Position numbers and translations under genes: made by a program. From CAADGU01 sp035444285 (GTDB lineage: Bacteria; Chloroflexota; Anaerolineae; Promineifilales; Promineifilaceae), in contig DAOMOK010000005.1 in assembly GCA_035444285.1 (NCBI GenBank), positions 310,001 to 374,000 on the forward strand: 64,000 nt of DNA, written 5' to 3'. Below the pieces are notes generated by a model. That model had not been told where the DNA came from. It searched no databases and saw only the letters and a program-made list of their open reading frames with translations. Of the stretch, positions 41,353-49,003 are shown one piece after another (the stretch's first letter is position 1; each line of letters starts with the position of its first letter).

Positions 41353-41392
41353 AAAAAAGGACGCATGGCAAAACACCGTTTTGCCAGCGTCC
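41353..41392 (-). terminator. Riboswitch expression-platform terminator
   Basis: On the minus strand, GACGCTGGCAAAAC pairs with GTTTTGCCATGCGTC around a short loop, followed by six T residues. It lies immediately after the second glycine aptamer and upstream of gcvH. Glycine binding would be expected to prevent its formation (ON switch), as is usual for gcv operons. Confidence 0.88.
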
Positions 41393-41645
41393 TCTGTCAT
41401 CAACCTGAGAGATTGGCGGTAAGCACGATGCCTGCCGGTTGCCCCTTCGGTATGCGTATGGTTACGCATTTTCCAGATACACCCCGCCGTCCGGTCCTTT
41501 TACCTGAGAGATTCGCGGCGGGCGATTGCTCGCTCACCGGTTGCCCCTTCGGTGACCCGTAATCCGTTATCCGTAATCCGTTATCCGTAATCGGTTTACG
41601 GATAACGGGTCACGATTTACGGAAAGATACTCTCCCGCACGGCCG
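41385..41645 (-). ncRNA. Tandem glycine riboswitch
   Basis: Both aptamers carry the conserved strings in order on the minus strand. Aptamer I: CGGGAGAG (near 41636), CCGAAGGGGCAA (near 41550), AATCTCTCAGG then AAAAGGAC (near 41510-41490). Aptamer II: ACCGAAGGGGCAA (near 41450), AATCTCTCAGG (near 41415), then GACAGAGG. The tandem arrangement is typical of glycine riboswitches controlling gcv genes, and the adjacent gcvH-gcvP operon fits. Unusually, the variable stem of aptamer I (41552-41613) is a 62-nt hairpin built from heptamer-array units. Confidence 0.95.
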
Positions 41646-41744
41646 TTTGCACTATTCAGTTTTCAAATTGCCAGGATGGTGTTCATTGATAAGATACATT
41701 GTACCGAAGGCAAGTGAAAGTGCAAAGATGCAAAAAGGAAAACC

Positions 41745-42569
41745 ATGAACGGGAAAATTTGTCTGGTGACGGGGGCGAATACGGGGATTGGGTATGCCAC
41801 GGCCGTAGGGCTGGCAGAACGTGGCGCGACCGTGGTGATGTTGTGCCGGGATGAGGAGAAGGGGCAGACGGCCGTGCGCAACGCACAACAAGCCACCGGC
41901 AACCCACATGTGGAACTGCTGCTGTGTGACCTGGCCTCGATGGTTTCCATCCGACAGGCAGCGGCCGATTTCCGGGCGCGGCATGAGGCGCTGCACGTGC
42001 TGATCAATAATGCCGGCGTCATTCCCCGGCAGCGCGAAGTGACGGTGGATGGGTTGGAAAAACAATTGGCGGTAAACCATCTGGCCTATTTTCTGCTGAC
42101 CCATTTGCTGCTGGACGTGCTGAAAGCCAGCGCCCCGGCGCGGATCATCAACGTCTCGTCGCAGGTTCACAGCAGCGGCGTGGTGGACTTTGCCGATTTG
42201 CAGTCGGAGCGGAGCTACCGGCCAACGCCGGTGTACGCCAATACGAAGCTGATGAATGTGCTGTTTACCTTTGAACTGGCGCGGCGGCTGGCGGGCACGG
42301 CCGTGACTGCCAACTGCCTGCATCCGGGCGTGGTTGACACGAATCTGGGGCGCGACTATTCCGGGCTGCCCCGTTCCGTATCGCGGGGCGGCCTGAGTTG
42401 GGCAGAAGGGGCGCGCACGTCGCTTTATCTGGCAATTTCACCAGATGTGGCGCGGGTGACGGGGCGGTATTTTCGGGATGAGCGGGAGGCACGGCCGTCG
42501 GCTACCGCTCAGGATGAAACGTTGGCCCGGCGTTTGTGGGACGTGAGCGCCAATTTAGCCGCCTCTTAA
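41745..42569 (+). CDS. Short-chain dehydrogenase/reductase, retinol-dehydrogenase-like
   Basis: A 274-residue Rossmann enzyme. Cofactor motif VTGANTGIGYATAVGLAERGATVVMLCRD (residues 8-36, classical TGxxxGIG, with Arg favouring NADP), NNAG near 89, catalytic INVSSQVHSSG and YxxxK at Tyr164-Lys168 (VYANTKLMN). The form resembles retinol/protochlorophyllide dehydrogenase-like SDRs; the substrate is unknown. AAAAGGA precedes the ATG. Its stop overlaps by 4 bp the stop of the convergent membrane-protein gene. Confidence 0.93.
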   Translation: MNGKICLVTGANTGIGYATAVGLAERGATVVMLCRDEEKGQTAVRNAQQATGNPHVELLLCDLASMVSIRQAAADFRARHEALHVLINNAGVIPRQREVTVDGLEKQLAVNHLAYFLLTHLLLDVLKASAPARIINVSSQVHSSGVVDFADLQSERSYRPTPVYANTKLMNVLFTFELARRLAGTAVTANCLHPGVVDTNLGRDYSGLPRSVSRGGLSWAEGARTSLYLAISPDVARVTGRYFRDEREARPSATAQDETLARRLWDVSANLAAS

Positions 42570-43927
42570 CGCAGCCCGTAATACTGCGGATCGCGCATCT
42601 GTAGAGCTATGATTTCCTGTTCACAAAGGGGGGGCAGATCAGATGTGGTGGCATAAGTGGTGTGGTAAACGTGCCCAACCAGGCGGGGATCGCTCCAATG
42701 TTCGCGGGTGACGTAACCGAGGCGATAGTGGTCGGCGTTGCCATCGTAACACCAATCTTGCCCGAAGATGATGACGGGTTCTGACAGGGAGAGCAGGTAG
42801 CGGGGCGTTAACCGGCGCAGGTTGTCTGGGTAACGGCCGTGTTGGGCATGATAGGTCTGGATGGCCTGGTCTATGCGGCTGGCGCGGCTCTCGGTTAACC
42901 GGCGGAAGTCAACCTGTTGTGCCTGGATGGAAGTGATAATCATCACGGCGGGCACGACCAACAGATAGAGGGCGCTCACCCATTTTGTTTTGTCTGGCAA
43001 GGTAAATGCCAGCCAGGCGGCCGCAAAAAAGACGCCGAGGATGGGGATGAAGAGCCAGAAGTAGCTGAGAGGGTCGTAGGTATTGTCCCAAACGGTGAGC
43101 CAGTAAAAGTGGCGCACGGCCGTGGCCAGCAACAACAGGCTCAGGCTGCCAAACAGGACGGCCGTTTGGCGCCCGCTCGCCTGCCAGCGATGAACGCCGG
43201 ACGCCAGGAGGATGGCGACGACGATCAGTCCGGTTGTTTGCAGTAAGTACAGGGCGAGAGCGGTAGAGAGGGCCAAAGGGTTTCCCGCGTCGTTGGGGAA
43301 GAGGCGGGCCAGAGTGGTGGCGGGCAACAACAGCGCCAGCAGCAGGAGCAGCCCAACGGTCAGATACACCCCCTGGCGTCTGGTCATTTTGTGATGGGGC
43401 GGCGCGGCGACGGCCGTTGTCCACTCCTCATTTTTTACCGGCTGGGGCGGGGCGGCAGGCAACTGGCTGCCCACACGGCCGCTCAATCTGGTGGCCGGCC
43501 ACCCCCGCCACCAGGCAATGATCAGCGCCAGCAGTAAGACAAAGACAAAACCGTAGCCGGATAACAGGTAGAAAAAGAGACCGGTTGGTTGTCCAAACAG
43601 AAATATGAATACGAAGGCGCTGCTGCTTAAAAACAGGGCAAAGAGGAAGTAAGGGGCGCAGGCCACGGCCGTGTCCCACCAGGAAGACGGCGCAATTGAC
43701 TGCATGGCCAGCCGCTGCTGCCGCGCCTGCCAATGCGTCTGAAAACAGTGAACCGGCCAGTCACGCAGTTCGCGCCAGCAGATTTGCAGCCAGGCGGCAC
43801 GGCCGTGTGTGGCTGCCTCGGCCACCTCTTCCGTAAATACCGCTACCATTTCCGCGCCAAATTCCTCCCGGAACGAACGGGGATAAAACCAGAGCAGGAG
43901 CCGGTAACAAATAATCAGGACAGACAT
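42566..43927 (-). CDS. Large membrane protein, last gene of the PadR operon
   Basis: 453 residues from MSVLIICYRLLLWFYPRSFREEFGAEMVAVFTEEV. This opening, a basic YPxxFRxxFGxEM segment, is common to bacterial membrane proteins encoded after PadR regulators. About seven hydrophobic segments follow, then a soluble C-terminal region (~365-453; QAIQTYHAQHGRYPDNLRRLTPRYL) that resembles pilin-like or extracytoplasmic domains. The start lies 2 bp after the preceding gene's stop. Function unknown; an envelope role under PadR control is inferred. Confidence 0.78.
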   Translation of the reverse strand: MSVLIICYRLLLWFYPRSFREEFGAEMVAVFTEEVAEAATHGRAAWLQICWRELRDWPVHCFQTHWQARQQRLAMQSIAPSSWWDTAVACAPYFLFALFLSSSAFVFIFLFGQPTGLFFYLLSGYGFVFVLLLALIIAWWRGWPATRLSGRVGSQLPAAPPQPVKNEEWTTAVAAPPHHKMTRRQGVYLTVGLLLLLALLLPATTLARLFPNDAGNPLALSTALALYLLQTTGLIVVAILLASGVHRWQASGRQTAVLFGSLSLLLLATAVRHFYWLTVWDNTYDPLSYFWLFIPILGVFFAAAWLAFTLPDKTKWVSALYLLVVPAVMIITSIQAQQVDFRRLTESRASRIDQAIQTYHAQHGRYPDNLRRLTPRYLLSLSEPVIIFGQDWCYDGNADHYRLGYVTREHWSDPRLVGHVYHTTYATTSDLPPLCEQEIIALQMRDPQYYGLR

Positions 43928-43929
43928 AT

Positions 43930-44568
43930 TCAGGCGCTTTGCAGTTGAGGGAATGGGGGATCGGTCTGATTGATCAGTAGGCTGAAGGTCACGGCCGTGA
44001 TGCCGGCCGGAAGTAATGCCAGCATCCATACCAAATACTGGTTTAGCGAACCGTCACCCGCTAGCAGACCCAACAGGCCATAACTCAGTACATTGGCCCC
44101 TATCCACCAGCCAGCATGTGACAAACGACGCCGCAACAGGAGCCACTGCGCCGTGCCAATCGAAGCGCCCAGCGCCACAAAGGCCAGATCAATTGCCCAT
44201 CCTTCGTAGAACGCATCAATTTGCCAGATGGCCGAAGCAACCTGCAACCAGGTCATAAACATTGCCAGTCCCACGAGCCAACCCGCGACGGTGGTCAGTA
44301 CCCAACCACCCATGTGCGGCAAATAGCGGCGCAGCAGACCATATTGCAGGAAGCCCGTCGCCAGACCCATGAGGGGCGGAAATAGATAAGTCAGCCAATA
44401 ATCTTCGGTGATGTGGCGTACCCCTCGCACATAAATGTAGTCGCCTACAAAATTCAGCAACATCCGAATGATGATGAAGGTGAAAAAGAGGGCGATGGGC
44501 ACACACAGCGCCGTCAAAATAATCCAGGCGGGGACAAAGAACCATTCTGGTTTTCTAAGCGTTGTCAT
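43930..44568 (-). CDS. Multi-pass membrane protein in the PadR operon
   Basis: A 212-residue protein with about six hydrophobic segments (IILTALCVPIALFFTFIIIRMLL, YLFPPLMGLATGFLQYGLL, VLTTVAGWLVGLAMFM, LAFVALGASIGTAQWLLL and others) and conserved-looking GxxxGxxQxxLLRR pairs (residues ~70 and ~140), an internal duplication. GGAGG precedes the start by 8 nt. No family is recognised. It lies between the PadR gene and a second membrane-protein gene, all in one direction. Confidence 0.75.
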   Translation of the reverse strand: MTTLRKPEWFFVPAWIILTALCVPIALFFTFIIIRMLLNFVGDYIYVRGVRHITEDYWLTYLFPPLMGLATGFLQYGLLRRYLPHMGGWVLTTVAGWLVGLAMFMTWLQVASAIWQIDAFYEGWAIDLAFVALGASIGTAQWLLLRRRLSHAGWWIGANVLSYGLLGLLAGDGSLNQYLVWMLALLPAGITAVTFSLLINQTDPPFPQLQSA

Positions 44569-44607
44569 CTGGTTTTCCTCCCAATTGATGAAACATGTGG
44601 ATTCTGT

Positions 44608-44955
44608 TCATGTTATCATACCTGGTTCAGCCTGTGTTGCGGCGGCTACCAGCGATTGCAGCCGATTTATTTCTGCATTCAGCAAGCGTCTTCCCTGCTC
44701 GGTGAGTTGGTAGGCTTTGCGTTCACGGCCGTTGGCCACCCCACTTTCTGCTGCCGCCCGCTCGATCCAGCCCTGTTCCAGCAGCCGTTTGATGGCGCTG
44801 TACAGGGTAGAGGTGCTGAGTTGTACACGGCCGTTACTGGATACGGCCGTCTCCTTCATAATGGCATAACCGTGCTGCGGCCCCGGCGCCAATGATAACA
44901 AAATGAAAAATACCGGTTCTGAGAGGGGTAGAAAAGGTTGTGTATCCATTATCAT
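44608..44955 (-). CDS. PadR family transcriptional regulator, second copy
   Basis: A 115-residue winged-helix repressor: EPVFFILLSLAPGPQHGYAIMKETAVSSNGRVQLSTSTLYSAIKRLLEQGWIERAA, then GRERKAYQLTEQGRRLLNAE. The typical PadR elements HGYxI, LYxxLxRLxxxGxI and RRxYxLTxxG are all present. Two adjacent Met codons (44955, 44949) are possible starts. A strong promoter overlapped by a PadR-type palindrome lies 30-75 bp upstream, indicating autoregulation. It leads an operon with two membrane proteins. Confidence 0.92.
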   Translation of the reverse strand: MIMDTQPFLPLSEPVFFILLSLAPGPQHGYAIMKETAVSSNGRVQLSTSTLYSAIKRLLEQGWIERAAAESGVANGRERKAYQLTEQGRRLLNAEINRLQSLVAAATQAEPGMIT

Positions 44956-44984
44956 CTGGTTTGTCGCAAATACGTCGCTTCACG

Positions 44985-45030
44985 ATATGTCGTATAAAGA
45001 CATATTAGTGTCAAAGTGTGTAGTTGTCAA
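44985..45030 (-). promoter_or_regulatory. PadR operator and sigma-70-type promoter
   Basis: On the minus strand, TTGACA (45030-45025), a 17-bp spacer and TAATAT (45007-45002). The inverted repeat ATATGTC-GTATAAA-GACATAT (44985-45005) covers the -10 and start point. It contains ATGT and ACAT half-sites separated by 9 bp, close to the ATGT-N8-ACAT pattern known for PadR proteins. Confidence 0.78.
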
Positions 45031-45140
45031 TAAACAATGAAGACCTGTTGGCACGGCCGTTTTCTTCTAATTTAACTGCCCGCTTTGGCTGTGTTATAAT
45101 CCTCTCCATCAGGTGAATATACAGCGCAGGAGAGGCGGAC

Positions 45141-45368
45141 ATGTATGGACAAACTATCACCATCACACAAATAAACGAGCGTTTGCAGAAACTGTCATCA
45201 GAAAAATTGATTGTTGTTTATGAATTTGTTTCCTATCTGGCCGACAAGGAAAGGGGTACCATGCTGCGCGAAACAGATTCGGCTCTGCAAACCATGTTGG
45301 CCTCGGAAGTGGTCTTGAAACGCGATTGGGATCTTCCAGAAGAGGATGAAGCATGGGCAAGTTTGTAA
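45141..45368 (+). CDS. Small antitoxin-like protein upstream of a broken MazF/PemK-type toxin
   Basis: A 75-residue protein: ITITQINERLQKLSSEKLIVVYEFVSYLADKE is helical and resembles DUF2281-type antitoxins, and the C-terminus is acidic (WDLPEEDEAWASL). CAGGAGAGG precedes the start. It overlaps the toxin start by 16 bp. The antitoxin role is inferred from this arrangement. Confidence 0.75.
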   Translation: MYGQTITITQINERLQKLSSEKLIVVYEFVSYLADKERGTMLRETDSALQTMLASEVVLKRDWDLPEEDEAWASL

Positions 45369-45686
45369 AAGGGGACGTCGTCGTTGCTCCCGTTCCGTTT
45401 TCCGACTTAAGCAATTCAAAACGAAGACCCGCTCTGGTTGTCGCTACCCTTACTGGGGATGATGTTATTTTGTGCCAGATAACCAGTCAGAACGTTGCCG
45501 ACAGCTATGCCGTTCCTTTTAAAAAGTGGTGATTTTAGCGATGGAAAGCTGCCCCGGGATAGTAATATCCGGCCAAATCGTCTGTTTACAGCGGAGTCTA
45601 GCATTATCCTTTATCGTGCAGGTAAAGTGAAGCCCGCAAAGCTAAAGGTAGTCACTTCCAAACTAATAGACATTCTAAATAACTAA
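45353..45686 (+). pseudogene. MazF/PemK-type toxin with a frameshift
   Basis: The first frame reads MGKFVKGDVVVAPVPFSDLSNSKRRPALVVA, the family opening, and continues to ITSQNVADSYAVPF, then KKW and TGA. The expected continuation, LKSGDFSDGKLPRDSNIRPNRLFT followed by a full C-terminus, is in the +1 frame from the same point. The shift maps to CCTTTTAAAAAG (about 45514-45525); one T fewer would restore a 110-residue toxin. It is therefore inactivated by a 1-bp insertion, or there is a sequencing or assembly error in the homopolymer. Programmed +1 frameshifting is conceivable but less likely. Confidence 0.85.
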
Positions 45687-45802
45687 CGGCCGTATCCCTA
45701 ATCGCTTATTTCCCGCATCCGTTCCTCCGAAAACGAAAAAGCGCCTGGGGCGCTACGGCAGTCAGACGCTTTTTCTTAGGAGGAGGCAGATTATGAAACG
45801 AA

Positions 45803-46726
45803 TCAGGCTTGTTTCACCTGTTGTTCTTTATCGTGAACGGGTCGCCGCGGCAGCAGATGGCCCGCCGGCCGCAGGTAAATGAACCAGTAGACCAACCCCA
45901 CCAGCACCGCGCCGCCGACAATGTTGCCTAATGTTACTGGCAGCAGGTTGGCGAAGAAAAAGTTACCCCAAGTCAGATTGGCATAGTCAGCCGCCGAGAC
46001 GCCGGCGGCGCTCCAAAAGGAGGCGGGCGCAAACTGTTTGATGAACAGTCCGATGGGGATGAAGTACATATTGGCGATGCTGTGCTCAAACCCGGCGGCC
46101 ACAAAGGCAGTGATGGGGAAGATGATGGCCAGGATTTTATCGGTGGTGGTGCGGGCGCTCATGCACAGCCACACCGCCAGGCAGACCAGGGCGTTGCACA
46201 AGACGCCCAACACAAAAGCCGGGAAAAATTCCAGCCCACTTTTGTTGTTGGCAATGGTCAGGGCATTCACGCCCAACGCGCCGTTGGCGCTCATGTATTG
46301 GTGGCTGAGGAAAACGAACACGGCCGTCATAATGGCCCCAATGAAGTTTCCCACGTAAACAATGCCCCAGTTATACAGTAGTTTTCTTGTGCTCACCTTA
46401 TGGCCCGCCCAGGCCATCACAATCAGGTTGTTGCCGGTAAACAGTTCCGCCCCGGCAATCACCACCAGGATAAGCCCCAGGCTAAAGACTAATCCACCCA
46501 AAACTTTAGCCACCCCAAACGCCATATTGCCGGCCGCACCGGTTGTAGCGGTAGTAGCGAACATGGCGCCCAGCCCAATAAACGCACCGGCTAAAATTGC
46601 CAGCGCCAACATACGCCATTTGCCCAGGTTGGCTTTGGCCACGCCAGCATTTTCCGCCTTTTGTGCCATTTCCGGCGGCAAGAGGGCATCAAAAGAAAAA
46701 TTAATGTTGCTTTGTGCTTCTGACAT
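45803..46726 (-). CDS. focA: Formate/nitrite transporter (FNT) family channel, probably FocA-like
   Basis: 307 residues from the Met at 46726 (GGAG 8 nt upstream; the Met 6 bp earlier sits too close). Six membrane helices are seen with FNT motifs: LAILAGAFIGLGAMFATT, GAELFTGNNLIVMAW (channel-lining GNN) and GFEHSIANMYFIPIGLF (the conserved G(F/V)EHSxANM with the gating His). FNT pentamers move formate, nitrite or hydrosulfide. It lies just downstream of a formate dehydrogenase gene, so formate is the most likely substrate, though import versus export is not determined. Confidence 0.92.
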   Translation of the reverse strand: MSEAQSNINFSFDALLPPEMAQKAENAGVAKANLGKWRMLALAILAGAFIGLGAMFATTATTGAAGNMAFGVAKVLGGLVFSLGLILVVIAGAELFTGNNLIVMAWAGHKVSTRKLLYNWGIVYVGNFIGAIMTAVFVFLSHQYMSANGALGVNALTIANNKSGLEFFPAFVLGVLCNALVCLAVWLCMSARTTTDKILAIIFPITAFVAAGFEHSIANMYFIPIGLFIKQFAPASFWSAAGVSAADYANLTWGNFFFANLLPVTLGNIVGGAVLVGLVYWFIYLRPAGHLLPRRPVHDKEQQVKQA

Positions 46727-46741
46727 CTTCATTTCTCCATT

Positions 46742-48904
46742 TTAATGGTTTGTAGTAGGCGATTTATCGCCGCTTAACGTCGCTGAAACGGCTACTACAA
46801 AAGGCGCTTTGTTAATTTTCACCGCGCAGACCTTATATTCTGGAATTTTGGCGGTAGGGTCTACGGCGTCAATCGTCAGTAAGTTCACGGCCGCTTCCGC
46901 ATAATGAAAGGTCATAAACACCGTGCCTTTGGGGGAGCGGTTGGTCAATTTGGCTGTTGCCAGCACCTCACCCCGCCGTGAAGCCACACGTACCCAATCC
47001 CCATCGCTTATACCCTGTTGGACCGCATCCGCCGGGTTAATTTCCACCTCAGCTTCGGGGGCAATCGCCTCCAGCCCTGGCGACCGGCGGGACATAGTGC
47101 CGCCGTGCCAGTGGTACAAAATGCGTCCGGTGGACAGGATGAAGGGATACTCGTCGTCAGTTTCTTCGGCGGGCGGGCGGTAGGCGACGGGGCAGAAGAG
47201 GCCCAGACCGCGCGTGAATTGGCTGGTGTGCAAGACCGGCGTCCCTGGATGTTCTGGCGTGGGGCAAGGCCATTGCAGGCCACCCGTTTCCAACCGTGTA
47301 TGGCTCATACCGGCATACTGCGGCGTCAGTCCGGCCATCTCGGTGAAAATGTCCATGGGGTTGTCATACTGCCAGTCGTGCCCCAACCGGTTAGCCAGTT
47401 CGGTGATGATCTGCCAATCCTGGCGAGCTTCGCCCGGTGGGGCGAAGGCGGGGCGCACCATCTGTACGCGCCGTTCGGTGCTGGTGAATGTGCCCACCTT
47501 TTCGGCAAAACTGGCGGCGGGCAGGACGACATCGGCAAGTTCGGCCGTTTCGTTCGGGAAAATATCTTGTACCACCAAAAAATCTACGGCCCGTAGAGCC
47601 TCTTCCACGTGACTGAGGTTGGGGTCAGAGAGCATGGGGTTTTCGCCCATGATGTAGATGGCATGGATACGGCCGTCTAACACCCCCTGCATTATTTCCG
47701 TTACCGTCAGCCCCACGCTGGGGCTGAGTGATTCATAGGGCACACCCCAACCGGCGGCAAATTTATGCCGCACTTCTTCGCTGGTAACGGGCTGGTAGCC
47801 AGGATACACGTTCACCAGGCCACCCATGTCACATGCCCCCTGCACGTTGTTCTGACCGCGCAGCGGATTCAGCCCTGTGCCCGGCCGGCCAACGTGCCCG
47901 GTGAGCAGCGCCAGGTTGGAAAGCGCCTTCACATTATCTGTACCGCTGGTGTGTTGGGTAATGCCCATCGCCCAGAAGATGGCGCCGTTGCTGGCCTGGG
48001 CATACAGTTGAGCAGCAGCGATAATGTCCCGCGCCCGCACGCCGGTAATAACGGCGGCCCGTTCCGGCGGCCAATCGGCCAGCGCTTCTTTGAGCGCGGC
48101 AAACCCTTCGGTGCGTTCGGCAATAAACTGCTCGTTGGCCCAGCCATGAGCGATGATGGCGTGGGCCATGGCGTTAAACAGGGCTACATCGGTGCCCGGC
48201 TTGTGGCGCAGGTGCAGGTAGGCAAAATCGGCCAGCTCAATACGGCGCGGGTCAATGAGCAGCAGTTTGGCCCCGTGTTGGCGCACCGCTTTTTTCATTT
48301 GCAGCGCCAGCACCGGATGGGCTTCGGTGGTGTTGGAACCCGTCACCAGCAGTACATCGGCCTGCGTTATATCGCGGATGGAGTTAGTCATCGCGCCTGA
48401 ACCCAGTGTGGTGGCCAGACCGGCCACGCTGCTGCTGTGTCAGAGCCGGGCGCAGTGATCCACATTGTTCGTGCCGATCACCGCGCGGGCGAATTTTTGC
48501 AGCAGGTAATTTTCTTCGTTGGTGCATTTGGCGGAGGTGAGGATGGCGATGCTGTCAGGGCCGTGTTTGTCACGAATCTCTCGCAAGCGTTGGGCAACGA
48601 TATCCAGGGCAACATCCCAAGAGGTGGGGTGAGCAGGCGAGGAGGTGATGGGGTGATTTGTCACCTGCTCAGTCTGCCACCCACTCACCTGCTCACTTTT
48701 TACCAACGGCCGTGTCAACCGATCCGGCGCGTGGATGAAATCGTAGCCAAAGCGGCCTTTGACGCAGAGTTTGCCATTGTTGACATCGTTGTCGAAACGG
48801 CCGTCAACACGATACACCATCTCGTTTTTGATGTGTAAATCAATCTGGCAACCTACCCCGCAGTAGGGGCAGGTGGTGGGGATAGTGCGGTCGGGTGTTA
48901 TCAT
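46742..48904 (-). CDS. fdhF: Selenocysteine-containing formate dehydrogenase, molybdopterin catalytic subunit
   Basis: One gene of 720 residues read through an in-frame TGA (codon 155, 48440-48442). The N-terminal [4Fe-4S] site is TCPYCGVGCQ with Cys12, Cys15, Cys19 and Cys47 (GKLCVKG). The context CARL-U-HSSSVAGL matches the active site of FdhF, where Sec ligates Mo or W. A SECIS-like hairpin follows. Downstream motifs include GMGITQHTSGTDNVKALSNLALLTGHVGRPGTGLNPLRGQNNVQGACDMG and STGRILYHWHGGTMSRR. It oxidises formate or reduces CO2, with unknown electron partners. The last ~18 residues (VVAVSATLSGDKSPTTNH) are encoded by a palindromic repeat. focA follows. Confidence 0.93.
46749..46801 (-). 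repeat. Leader palindrome (GTAGTAGGCGATTTATCGCC family) at the fdhF-focA junction
   Basis: GTAGTAGGCGATTTATCGCCG on one side and GTAGTAGCC on the other, imperfect. It supplies the fdhF C-terminal codons and lies 25 nt before the focA start with the family's trailing CTACAAACCA intact on the minus strand. Confidence 0.82.
48411..48442 (-). promoter_or_regulatory. Bacterial SECIS-like element with the UGA codon of fdhF
   Basis: On the minus strand, TGA is followed by 12 nt and then a perfect 6-bp stem GTGGCC/GGCCAC closing the loop GGTCT. The loop and its distance from the UGA (18 nt) match what I recall of the E. coli fdhF SECIS, which SelB recognises. Confidence 0.85.
48440..48904 (-). other. 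Region 5' of the Sec codon of fdhF (would be called as a separate short ORF)
   Basis: This segment encodes residues 1-154 of the formate dehydrogenase and ends at the recoded UGA. Annotation without selenocysteine would split the gene into this 154-residue protein and a 561-residue protein. It should be merged with 46742-48439. Confidence 0.9.
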
Positions 48905-48925
48905 CTGGGTTCTCTTTGTTTATTA

Positions 48926-49003
48926 GGAAGCGAGCAGTAAGCAGTAGGCAGTGAGCGGTATGAGCTACCTGATCCTGCTTACTGCTCACCGCTTACTGCT
49001 AAC
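48926..49003. repeat. Heptamer array (GCAGTAA/GCAGTGA type) between uspA and fdhF
   Basis: GAGCAGTAAGCAGTAGGCAG on the left pairs with CTGCTTACTGCTCACCGCT on the right around a ~20-nt loop. The uspA TAG (48999-49001, minus strand) lies in the array. It probably folds into a hairpin at the 3' end of the uspA transcript. Confidence 0.83.

Noticed and set aside
48440..48442. Reading the TGA in the formate dehydrogenase as a pseudogene-making stop
   Set aside because: It falls exactly at the catalytic Sec/Cys position and is followed by a correctly spaced SECIS-like hairpin, so recoding explains it better.
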